This document shows positions 1 to 6,665 of a stretch of 20,117 nucleotides of DNA, piece after piece (position 1 is the first letter of the stretch; every line of letters begins with the position of its first letter). The stretch is from Clostridia bacterium (GTDB taxonomy: Bacteria > Bacillota > Clostridia > Lachnospirales > CAG-274), in assembly GCA_030536675.1 (NCBI GenBank), contig JAUNPM010000004.1:4484-24600 (forward strand). The letters run 5' to 3'. The notes under the pieces are model-generated. The model made no database searches. It saw nothing but the letters and a program-made list of their open reading frames with translations, and was not told where the DNA came from. The position numbers and the translations under genes were made by a program.

Positions 1-119
1 GTATCGGGATTATGGCAGTATTTACATCTCATTGGACATCCTTTGAAAAAAAGAACGAAACGTATGCCCGGACCGTCTACACTTCCGAAGCTTTCTACAG
101 AATGTATGTGTCCTATCAT
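1..119 (-). CDS. pflA: Pyruvate formate-lyase activating enzyme, N-terminal part (cut by window edge)
   Basis: Radical SAM activase that uses S-adenosylmethionine and a 4Fe-4S cluster to place the glycyl radical on pyruvate formate-lyase. Only the first 39 or so residues are present, running off the left edge. They read MIGHIHSVESFG, then DGPGIRF, then GCPMRCKYCHNPD, which contains the CX3CX2C cluster motif (Cys28, Cys32, Cys35) typical of glycyl-radical-enzyme activases. The ATG at 119 is preceded by GGGAG (129-133) at good spacing. It lies downstream of the split PFL genes on the same strand but is separated from them by a terminator (170-193). A TATAAT hexamer (155-160) lies between terminator and gene but has no convincing -35 partner, so transcription may be partly readthrough. 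The protein being activated here would be the separate 79-aa radical subunit. Family assignment is firm; the rest of the gene is not visible. Confidence 0.93.
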   Translation of the reverse strand, partial: MIGHIHSVESFGSVDGPGIRFVLFFKGCPMRCKYCHNPD

Positions 120-169
120 ATTTGTCATCTCCCATATTTTTTTGTCAATTTATAATTATAGTATAAACT

Positions 170-193
170 AAAAAAGGCGGTTAGTAAACCGCC
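170..193 (-). terminator. Intrinsic terminator after the PFL radical-subunit gene
   Basis: Read on the minus strand this is a 7-bp GC-rich stem GGCGGTT / AACCGCC with a 4-nt loop, followed directly by six T residues (170-175). It starts 18 nt past the stop codon of the 79-aa gene. It should end most transcripts of the PFL operon before pflA. Confidence 0.85.
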
Positions 194-211
194 CTTTAAA
201 AATTTTATTAA

Positions 212-451
212 TTAGATCTCATCGTGGAAAGTTCTTGAAATAACTTCATCCTGCTGTTCTTTAGTAAGCTTGTTAAAGTTTACAGCATATCCTGAAACTC
301 TTACTGTAAGCTGAGGATACTTTTCAGGATGAGTCTGTGCATCAAGTAATGTTTCCTTTGTAAATACATTTACATTTAAATGATGTCCGCCTTTTTCAGC
401 ATATCCATCAAGAATATTAACTAAATTATCTACCTGCTGTTCGTTAGCCAT
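212..451 (-). CDS. Stand-alone glycyl radical subunit of pyruvate formate-lyase (GrcA/YfiD-like)
   Basis: This 79-aa protein corresponds to the C-terminal domain of ordinary PFL. In order it has a short helix-like region (VDNLVNILDGY, 7-17), GGHHLNVNV (21-29), the TLLDA..HPEKYPQLT segment, the glycyl radical loop RVSGYAV (51-57, radical predicted on Gly54), and the usual PFL C-terminus ending ISRTFHDEI. E. coli GrcA/YfiD is a similar small protein that replaces the oxygen-cleaved end of an intact PFL. Here the neighbouring core (710-2755) has no radical domain, so this protein is probably an obligate catalytic subunit, not a spare part. It is the last gene of the three-gene unit, 29 nt after the 70-aa gene, with a strong AAGGAGG site 8 nt before ATG, which suggests high translation. 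The domain identity is clear; the obligate role is inferred. Confidence 0.9.
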   Translation of the reverse strand: MANEQQVDNLVNILDGYAEKGGHHLNVNVFTKETLLDAQTHPEKYPQLTVRVSGYAVNFNKLTKEQQDEVISRTFHDEI

Positions 452-480
452 AATAAAATCCTCCTTATAAATAATAACTA

Positions 481-693
481 TTAATTTTCTTCTTCGTCCA
501 TACCCTCAAAAAGAGTAGGAACCTGACAAGCCAAATTCCCTTTTGCACAATCAATGGAAACTGTTTTGTCAACTTTTACACTGTCGGCATTTACTTCACC
601 TGTTTCATCAACGGAAACATTAAGGTGACCGCCGTCATTTGACATAAAGCTGTCTATCATAGCAACTATGTCATCAATTTTAGACTGACTCAT
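481..693 (-). CDS. Small PFL-operon protein resembling a radical domain without its glycyl loop
   Basis: A 70-aa protein I do not recognise as a named family. Residues 5-27 (IDDIVAMIDSF, then GGHLNVSV) align by eye with residues 6-29 of the adjacent radical subunit (VDNLVNILDGY, GGHHLNVNV) and with the matching stretch of ordinary PFL. After that the similarity stops: there is no RVSGYAV loop and no PFL C-terminus. The rest is short, carries two cysteines (49 and 56), and ends in the acidic tail GMDEEEN. It lies between the PFL core (16-nt gap) and the radical subunit (29-nt gap) on the same strand, so co-expression is expected. Its ribosome site (AAAGAG) is weaker than its neighbours'. Possible roles, all inferred: a cap on the radical-domain docking site, an assembly or activation factor, or a decayed duplicate. 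The intact reading frame and own start argue it is translated. Confidence 0.72.
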   Translation of the reverse strand: MSQSKIDDIVAMIDSFMSNDGGHLNVSVDETGEVNADSVKVDKTVSIDCAKGNLACQVPTLFEGMDEEEN

Positions 694-709
694 ATAAAAT
701 CACTCTTTC

Positions 710-2755
710 TTATTTGTCTAAATCTAAATCAACTTCAAGATCTCCGTGGAAAATTTTATCTTCCTTGCCCAAAGCACCCGGAATAATTGAGAATGTATCT
801 GAAATACCGTCCTGTGCATCTTTAAACGGAATCTTTGCTACTGATGCAAGAGAAGCTACTGCACCGTGAGAATCTCTGTGGTGCATTGGGTTAGCACCCG
901 GAGCAAACGGCTGACCTGCTTTTCTTCCGTCAGGAGTTGAACCTGTGTTTTTACCGTAAACTACATTAGATGTAATTGTGAGAACTGATGTTGTAGGTAC
1001 ACCGCCTCTGTAAGTATGGTTCATCTTAATGTACTGAAGGAATGTGTGAACAAGATCTCTTGCAATATCATCAACTCTGTCATCATCATTACCATACTTA
1101 GGGAAATCTCCCTCTACTTCATAGTCTGTAACAATGCCGTCTTCATCTCTTATTGTCTTAACCTTAGCATATTTAATTGCTGAAAGAGAGTCTGCAACTA
1201 CTGAAAGACCTGCTATACCTGTTGCAAACCAACGTGTAATATTTTTGTCGTGAAGAGCCATCTGAAGTCTTTCATAGCTGTATTTATCGTGCATATAGTG
1301 AATGATGTTAAGTGCGTTTACATATACTCCCGCAAGCCACTTCATCATATCCTTATATTTATCCATAACTTCGTCATAGTCAAGATATTCTGAAGTTATA
1401 GGTCTGAACTTAGGACCAACCTGTTTCTTTGAAATTTCATCAACACCGCCGTTAATAGCGTAAAGAAGACACTTTGCAAGGTTTGCTCTTGCTCCGAAGA
1501 ACTGCATTTCCTTACCTATTCTCATAGAAGATACACAACAAGCAATTGTATAGTCATCACCGTGGTATACTCTCATAAGGTCGTCGTTTTCATACTGTAT
1601 TGATGAAGATTCTATTGATGTTTTTGCACAGAATCTCTTAAAGTTCATAGGAAGTCTTGTTGACCAAAGAACTGTTAAGTTAGGTTCGGGAGCAGTACCT
1701 AAATTCTGTAAAGTATGAAGGTATCTGTAGCTCATTTTTGTAACCATATGTCTTCCGTCAATACCTACACCGCCTATAGACTCTGTTACCCATGTAGGGT
1801 CACCTGAGAATAAAGCATTGTATTCAGGTGTTCTTGCGAACTTAACAAGTCTTAACTTCATAATGAAGTGATCTATAAATTCCTGGATCTGTTCTTCTGT
1901 AAATGTACCGTTCTTTAAATCTCTTTCTGCATATATATCTATAAATGTAGAAGTTCTTCCAAGTGACATTGCAGCACCGTTTTGCTCCTTAACTGCAGCA
2001 AGGTATGCAAAATATGTCCACTGTATAGCTTCCTGAACATTTGCAGCAGGTCTTGTAATGTCGAAACCGTAGATTTCTCCCAGCTTTACAAGTTCTTTTA
2101 ATGCTCTTATCTGTTCGGAAATTTCTTCTCTGTTTCTTATTACATCTTCTGTCATTGTCTGACGGCAAGATGCCTTTTCAATTTCTTTGTCTTCAATAAG
2201 TCTTGCAACACCATAGAGAGCAACTCTTCTGTAGTCACCTACAATACGTCCTCTTCCGTAAGCGTCGGGAAGACCTGTAATAATATGAGCTGTTCTGCAT
2301 GCTCTCATTTCAGGAGTGTATGCATCGAATACACCTGCATTGTGAGTTTTTCTGTGAGTAGTGAAAAATTCAACAACTTCAGGGTCTACTTCGTATCCGT
2401 TATCCTGACATGCTTTAACAGCCATTCTGATACCGCCGTAAGGCTGTAAAGAACGTTTAAATGGCTTGTCTGTCTGGAAACCTACGATTGTTTCTTTATC
2501 TTTATCTAAATAGCCTGCACCGTGTGATGTTATTGTTGAAATAACCTTTGTATCCATATCAAGTACGCCGCCGGCATCCAGTTCCTTTTTTGAAAGATCC
2601 ATTACCTGTGCCCAAAGTTCTTTTGTGGCTTTTGTAGGACCTACAAGGAAGGAATCATCCCCGTCGTAAGGTGTGTAGTTTTTTTGAATAAAGTCTCTTA
2701 CGTTAATTTCTCTTTGCCAAACACCTTTAACAAAGCCATTCCATTCTTGATTCAT
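710..2755 (-). CDS. pflB: Pyruvate formate-lyase catalytic core lacking the glycyl radical domain
   Basis: Converts pyruvate and CoA to acetyl-CoA and formate, the main pyruvate-splitting step of mixed-acid fermentation. The 681 residues follow ordinary PFL from the N-terminus (WNGFVKGVWQREINVRDFI) through the active-site Cys406-Cys407 pair (ACCVSSMRIGKEMQFFGARANLAK region), TPDGRKAGQPFAPGANP (608-623) and SDTFSIIPGALGK (652-664). It then ends after a short acidic stretch (DLEVDLDLDK) instead of entering the radical domain. The missing part is supplied by the 79-aa gene two places downstream; 681 plus 79 equals 760, the length of single-chain E. coli PFL. The start is well supported by GGAGGAG five bases before ATG. 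The stop is a plain TAA, and the missing domain is not found in another frame just after it, so this is not a simple frameshift. Activity presumably needs the separate radical subunit and PflA. Confidence 0.95.
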   Translation of the reverse strand: MNQEWNGFVKGVWQREINVRDFIQKNYTPYDGDDSFLVGPTKATKELWAQVMDLSKKELDAGGVLDMDTKVISTITSHGAGYLDKDKETIVGFQTDKPFKRSLQPYGGIRMAVKACQDNGYEVDPEVVEFFTTHRKTHNAGVFDAYTPEMRACRTAHIITGLPDAYGRGRIVGDYRRVALYGVARLIEDKEIEKASCRQTMTEDVIRNREEISEQIRALKELVKLGEIYGFDITRPAANVQEAIQWTYFAYLAAVKEQNGAAMSLGRTSTFIDIYAERDLKNGTFTEEQIQEFIDHFIMKLRLVKFARTPEYNALFSGDPTWVTESIGGVGIDGRHMVTKMSYRYLHTLQNLGTAPEPNLTVLWSTRLPMNFKRFCAKTSIESSSIQYENDDLMRVYHGDDYTIACCVSSMRIGKEMQFFGARANLAKCLLYAINGGVDEISKKQVGPKFRPITSEYLDYDEVMDKYKDMMKWLAGVYVNALNIIHYMHDKYSYERLQMALHDKNITRWFATGIAGLSVVADSLSAIKYAKVKTIRDEDGIVTDYEVEGDFPKYGNDDDRVDDIARDLVHTFLQYIKMNHTYRGGVPTTSVLTITSNVVYGKNTGSTPDGRKAGQPFAPGANPMHHRDSHGAVASLASVAKIPFKDAQDGISDTFSIIPGALGKEDKIFHGDLEVDLDLDK

Positions 2756-2789
2756 TTTTTCTCCTCCAAATCGTATATAAAAGTTGTTA

Positions 2790-2869
2790 ATAAATGCTGC
2801 CGAAAATATTCTGTAAAAAGAAATAATTTATATATTTCTTTTTTAATAAATATTTCTGACAGCATTTAT
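2790..2869 (-). other. Long imperfect hairpin in the pfl leader
   Basis: A perfect 10-bp inverted repeat, ATAAATGCTG (2790-2799) and CAGCATTTAT (2860-2869), continues inward with only three mismatches over the first 21 pairs (2790-2810 with 2849-2869). After one small bulge it continues through complementary A/T tracts (AAAAAGAAAT with ATTTCTTTTTT). Nearly the whole 80 nt could fold into one stem. The outer right arm overlaps the predicted -10 of the pfl promoter, so the transcript would carry most but not all of the stem at its 5' end. There is no T-run after it, so it does not look like a terminator. A role in mRNA stability or translation is inferred. Confidence 0.5.
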
Positions 2870-2897
2870 AATAACATATATGTTAATAATATGTCAA
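2868..2897 (-). promoter_or_regulatory. Predicted promoter of the split pfl operon with palindromic operator
   Basis: On the minus strand, TTGACA (2892-2897, full -35 consensus) is followed after 18 nt by TATTAT (2868-2873). Start would fall near 2861, giving a leader of about 105 nt. The spacer holds a perfect 14-bp palindrome TAACATATATGTTA (2872-2885) that touches the -10, a position where a bound protein would block RNA polymerase. I do not match it confidently to Rex, CcpA or a specific Crp/Fnr-type regulator. Confidence 0.55.
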
Positions 2898-2999
2898 TAT
2901 AAATTACAAAATAAATGATAATTATTATTATTTAAAGTTATTAGCGAGAGCTAACTCCCAGTAAAACACTTGCAAATTAATTTTGTTAAGTTTTTTTAT

Positions 3000-4244
3000 T
3001 TATTTGATTAATTTTATTTTTCCGCCAATATTACCTATTTTTGTACATATTGCTTCATAACCTCTTATAATATGCTCAACGCCGTATATTGTACTTTCTC
3101 CTTCTGCTCCCAATGCTGCCGTTATTAAAGCTGCTCCGCCTCTCAGATCCTTTGAATATAAGGTACTTCCTTTAAGTGATTTTACACCACATATTTCAAA
3201 TAAACAATCACTTTTTTTATTTATATTTGCTCCCATTTTATTAAGCTCGGGTATATGCTTATTTCTGGCAGAAAAAAGAGTTTCCTTTATAATGGATATT
3301 CCCTCTGTTTTTGCCAATACTGACATAATCTGCGGCTGCATATCCGTAGGAAAGCCGGGATAAGGATTTGTTGTTATTTCAGGTATTGAATATAATTTTG
3401 TTGGTGCGTCTACATATATTTTATTAATATCCGTTTTTATTATACATCCCATTTTTTCAAAAATTTCATTTATTGTACTTATATGGTCTATATTTACATT
3501 ATTTATAAAAAGTTCCCCTCCTGTTGAAGCAGCCATAGCAATATATGTTGCAGCTTCTATTCTATCGGGCATAATTGAATATTCACAGTAATGGCTTTTG
3601 TTATTTTCACAAATTACAATGGAGTTTTTATTATAATATATTTTATTGCCGCATTTATTAAGGTAATTAATAAGGTCATCTATTTCGGGTTCTTTTGCAG
3701 GGTTATTTATTATTGTTGTACCCTTGGCATTTATTGCTGCAAGTATAATATTTTCTGTTACTCCTACAGATACTATGGGGAGTGTGATTTCTTTTCCTTT
3801 TAGTTTTCCCTTGCATATTATTTTGTCATCGTATTTTTCTATTTTGGCGCCAAGCTGTTCCATTGCCCAAATATGAATATCTATGGGGCGATCTCCAAGC
3901 TGACATCCGCCGGGCTCATATATTGTAACTTCTCCGTATTTACCTAATAATACTCCCAAAAATAATATGGAGGACCTCATTTTTTGACTAAGGTCCTTAT
4001 CAAGTACAGTGTTGTTTATATTGCCAAGCGTTGTTACAGTGTTGTTTTCTGTTGTTATTTTTATACCCAGCTTTTCTAAAATTTCCAGTGTATTTGAAAC
4101 GTCGGACAAAAATGGGACATTTGTTATTGTGCTTTCATTTTGAGCAGCTGATGCAGCCAAAATTGGCAGTACTGCATTTTTTGCTCCACTTATTTGTACT
4201 TCACCGCTTAGTCTGTTGCCGCCTTCAATTATATAGCAACTCAT
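3000..4244 (-). CDS. murA: UDP-N-acetylglucosamine 1-carboxyvinyltransferase
   Basis: Catalyses the first committed step of peptidoglycan synthesis, moving enolpyruvate from PEP onto UDP-GlcNAc in the cytoplasm. The 414-aa length fits the family. Visible signatures are SGAKNAVLP (19-27, with Lys22 and Asn23), the loop PGGCQLGDRP with catalytic Cys114, which is the target of fosfomycin, FPTDMQPQ (substrate-binding Asp region), and RGGAALITAALGAEG near the C-terminus. Because Cys114 is kept rather than replaced by Asp, intrinsic fosfomycin resistance by this route is not expected. The ATG is preceded by GGAGGG. The gene is divergent from the 4433 gene and reads toward the pfl operon; no strong terminator separates it from pfl, only a weak 5-bp stem near 2941-2954. 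Many Clostridia carry two murA copies; I cannot tell whether this is the only one. Confidence 0.95.
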   Translation of the reverse strand: MSCYIIEGGNRLSGEVQISGAKNAVLPILAASAAQNESTITNVPFLSDVSNTLEILEKLGIKITTENNTVTTLGNINNTVLDKDLSQKMRSSILFLGVLLGKYGEVTIYEPGGCQLGDRPIDIHIWAMEQLGAKIEKYDDKIICKGKLKGKEITLPIVSVGVTENIILAAINAKGTTIINNPAKEPEIDDLINYLNKCGNKIYYNKNSIVICENNKSHYCEYSIMPDRIEAATYIAMAASTGGELFINNVNIDHISTINEIFEKMGCIIKTDINKIYVDAPTKLYSIPEITTNPYPGFPTDMQPQIMSVLAKTEGISIIKETLFSARNKHIPELNKMGANINKKSDCLFEICGVKSLKGSTLYSKDLRGGAALITAALGAEGESTIYGVEHIIRGYEAICTKIGNIGGKIKLIK

Positions 4245-4338
4245 ATTTCGCCCTCCATACGGTTAATGTAGTGTATGCAGGTCAATATAAATGTGTTACC
4301 GACAGATATTTGAAAAAAATTTTTAATAATAAAAAAGG

Positions 4339-4367
4339 TTTACATATAAAGCAAAAAAAGGTATAAT
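4339..4367 (+). promoter_or_regulatory. Predicted sigma-A promoter for the 4433 gene cluster
   Basis: TTTACA (4339-4344) and TATAAT (4362-4367) are separated by exactly 17 nt, close to consensus. Transcription would begin near 4374, about 59 nt before the ATG at 4433. It is the only strong promoter seen ahead of the closely spaced genes from 4433 to 9494. Confidence 0.7.
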
Positions 4368-4432
4368 TAAGTTGGAAATGTTGATTATTTAATTTATTTT
4401 TTCCTTTATTTGCCCTGATTACGGAGGTCAGT

Positions 4433-5950
4433 ATGGACGAAGAAAATAAAAATGAAGCTGTTGAAAATACAGTTGATGAAATAAAAGAAAATGAAAACAA
4501 TGAAAATGTAAAAGAAGAATTTGAAACCGAAAAAGACGAAAAAAGTGATATAAATGATGTAAAAAATGATATAAAGGCTGAAAATACAGACAAAACTAAA
4601 CCAAAAAAGAAAAAAATAAAGCCTCCTAAAAAAGCATCTAATATAAAAAAAATAAAGGCAATTAAACCCTCATCAAAAAGCATAGTAAAATTTGTAAATA
4701 AAAACAGAACAGCTTTAATTGCTATTTTTGCAATAATTGTTCTTTTAATAATTGCATTTTTATTTAATTCCAATAATATTATTAAAATCGGCGAAAAGCA
4801 GGTTATGTTTTCAAAGGAATACAGTATGAGTTCAAAAGCCGATTTTTATGTAAGCGGTGAAAACATATTTTATGTTTCAAAGGACGGAATGTTATTTCTT
4901 GACAAAAAGGGAACAACTCTTTGGTCTGATACATTTACAATGTCATCGCCCTATATGCTTAATGACGGAGGTTATGCGGCAGTTGCTGACAGCAACAGCA
5001 AAACCGTAAATGTATATGATAAAACAGGCAGGCTTTATCAAATATCAACAGCAGGAGAAATAACCACTTTTGCGGTCAATCCAATAGGATGCTGTGCTGT
5101 TGTATGTAAAGTTGGAGAGGATTACAGAGTAGACGTTTATTCAAACACGGGAGAAACAATGTTTGAAGGATCCAGAGCTTCAAAAGACGGCATACCCATA
5201 GGTATTGATGTTTCAGATGACGGTACTGTTGTTGGTATCACACTTGTGGATTATAATGATATTAAGATCAAGTCAAGTGTTCAGTTTTATTATACGACAA
5301 AATCCGAAGCACAGTCTACAGAGTCAAGTGACGGACTTGTAAGCGCTGTTGAGATACCTGAAGCTATTGCAGGTATAGTAAAATTTTTACCAAACAGGCA
5401 TTGTATAGTTGCAAGCGACAAGTCAATGATGAATATTGACTGCTCACGTCAAAATTCTTTTAATAAAAAATGGGAGAAAACCTTTGACAATTATGTAACG
5501 GCTTTTGATATTGTTAATAATGAATATATAGCGGTTGCTTACGGTGAAAGTATGTCTGTTTCCGATGAAACTGCAATAGGAAATGAAAATACTGTCCATT
5601 GGTATAATTTAAACGGAAGAGAAACAGGTTATGCAAAGGCTGATGACAGAATCACTGATATTTCTTCATCTTCAAGAGGAACAATAATTACAGTTGATAA
5701 AGAATTTATAGCATATACTTCAAGGGGAAGAGAATTATGGAGATATGCAGCAATTCAGAATGTACTAGGAATGCAGTTTTATAATTCCGTTGACAGAGTT
5801 ATACTTGTTACACCTACTAAAATGCAGCTCCTTGATGTTAAGAAGGGGGTTGCAATGCAGGAAGAATCCGAAACGGAATCCACAACATCAGTTGAAGGTA
5901 CGACTGCCGTAAATTCCTCTGAAACAACTACGGCAGCACAGTCACAGTAA
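4433..5950 (+). CDS. Membrane-anchored beta-propeller-like protein (DUF5711-like)
   Basis: A 505-aa protein of unknown function. The first 90 or so residues are a cytoplasmic-looking segment, strongly acidic (1-53) then strongly basic (54-92, many Lys and Pro). One membrane helix follows (about 93-111). The rest (about 120-470) is beta-rich with repeated strands such as YVSGENIFYVSKDGMLFLDKK and VYDKTGRLYQIS, resembling PQQ/WD-type propeller blades exposed outside the cell. A Ser/Thr/Glu-rich tail (about 478-505) ends the protein. From memory this matches the DUF5711 family of Clostridia, often beside cvpA; I cannot run the profile. ATG is chosen because GGAGG lies 7 nt upstream. It heads a cluster with cvpA and yigZ, so a cell-envelope role is plausible but unproven. 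Confidence 0.75.
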   Translation: MDEENKNEAVENTVDEIKENENNENVKEEFETEKDEKSDINDVKNDIKAENTDKTKPKKKKIKPPKKASNIKKIKAIKPSSKSIVKFVNKNRTALIAIFAIIVLLIIAFLFNSNNIIKIGEKQVMFSKEYSMSSKADFYVSGENIFYVSKDGMLFLDKKGTTLWSDTFTMSSPYMLNDGGYAAVADSNSKTVNVYDKTGRLYQISTAGEITTFAVNPIGCCAVVCKVGEDYRVDVYSNTGETMFEGSRASKDGIPIGIDVSDDGTVVGITLVDYNDIKIKSSVQFYYTTKSEAQSTESSDGLVSAVEIPEAIAGIVKFLPNRHCIVASDKSMMNIDCSRQNSFNKKWEKTFDNYVTAFDIVNNEYIAVAYGESMSVSDETAIGNENTVHWYNLNGRETGYAKADDRITDISSSSRGTIITVDKEFIAYTSRGRELWRYAAIQNVLGMQFYNSVDRVILVTPTKMQLLDVKKGVAMQEESETESTTSVEGTTAVNSSETTTAAQSQ

Positions 5951-5959
5951 GGAGTGTAT

Positions 5960-6661
5960 ATGTTAAATTATATAGTTGATATTGTAATTATAGTTGTAAT
6001 ATTATTGTTTATTTTTGCTTTTGGGTCAAAGGGCTTTGTTGCAAGTGTTTTAAAGTCCTGTTCGTGGCTTATTTCAATAATTGTCACATATTTTCTTTAC
6101 CCCATAGTCAGTGGGATCATAAGAAAAACATTTATATTTGATTTGTTAAAGGAATTTATATATAGTGCAATGAACCTTGATGGCATAAGTGCGGAAAACG
6201 GTGTGGGACAGATATCTGCAATAAATTCACTTTCTCTTCCCCAAGGGCTTAAGGGAATGCTTGCAGATAATAATAATTCGGTTATTTATGATCTGCTTGG
6301 CGTAAATACGCTTCAGGAATATATTGCAGGCTATGTTGCAAATATAATTCTTAATATTGTTATAAGTTTACTTGTGTTTTTTGTAATTGCGGTAATTATA
6401 AAAGCTGTGTCCGGTGCTCTGAAGCTGGCAGTCAAGCTGCCTCTTGTAAAACAGATAAACGGATTGGGCGGAGCCTTAATAGGTGTTTTTTGGGGAGTAA
6501 TATTTGTGTGGGTAATTATGGCTTTGTCTACTTTGTTTATTGCAACACCTGTATTCAGTGAAATGATTACGGCAATAGACAGCTCTTTTATAGGAAAATT
6601 ACTTTATGATAATAATGTTATTATGAATGTACTTATGGCGAAACTTTTTGGATGGGGATAA
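5960..6661 (+). CDS. cvpA: CvpA family integral membrane protein
   Basis: A 233-aa protein with a hydrophobic N-terminal helix (about 2-20), a second helix near 25-45, and two more toward the C-terminus (about 115-145 and 155-185), the pattern of the CvpA (colicin V production) family. Members are linked to envelope homeostasis, but the biochemical role is poorly defined. An in-frame GTG at 5954 overlaps the ribosome site itself (AGGAG, 5950-5954), so the ATG at 5960, five bases after it, is preferred. The gene begins 9 nt after the DUF5711-like gene ends and stops 4 nt before yigZ, so the three are almost certainly one transcript. Family call rests on hydropathy, N-terminal sequence and context. 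Confidence 0.8.
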   Translation: MLNYIVDIVIIVVILLFIFAFGSKGFVASVLKSCSWLISIIVTYFLYPIVSGIIRKTFIFDLLKEFIYSAMNLDGISAENGVGQISAINSLSLPQGLKGMLADNNNSVIYDLLGVNTLQEYIAGYVANIILNIVISLLVFFVIAVIIKAVSGALKLAVKLPLVKQINGLGGALIGVFWGVIFVWVIMALSTLFIATPVFSEMITAIDSSFIGKLLYDNNVIMNVLMAKLFGWG

Positions 6662-6665
6662 TCAA

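Noticed and set aside
481..2755. Split PFL explained as a pseudogene or sequencing frameshift
   Set aside because: The radical domain is not found in another frame right after the core stop; it starts 259 nt later with its own strong ribosome site, and a separate intact gene lies between. A single indel cannot rejoin them.
2783..2799. Possible Rex operator in the pfl leader
   Set aside because: Only one half-site (TTAACAA on the minus strand) is present; the partner TTGTTAA at the right spacing is missing.
2684..2902. 72-codon plus-strand open frame
   Set aside because: It overlaps the start of the PFL core antisense and the pfl leader, is made of AT-rich low-complexity codons and has no ribosome site.
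4282..4773. Hydrophobic minus-strand 163-codon frame overlapping the start of the 4433 gene
   Set aside because: Antisense of a Lys/Glu-rich coding segment, which yields Phe/Leu/Ser by chance; the plus-strand gene has promoter, ribosome site and domain structure.
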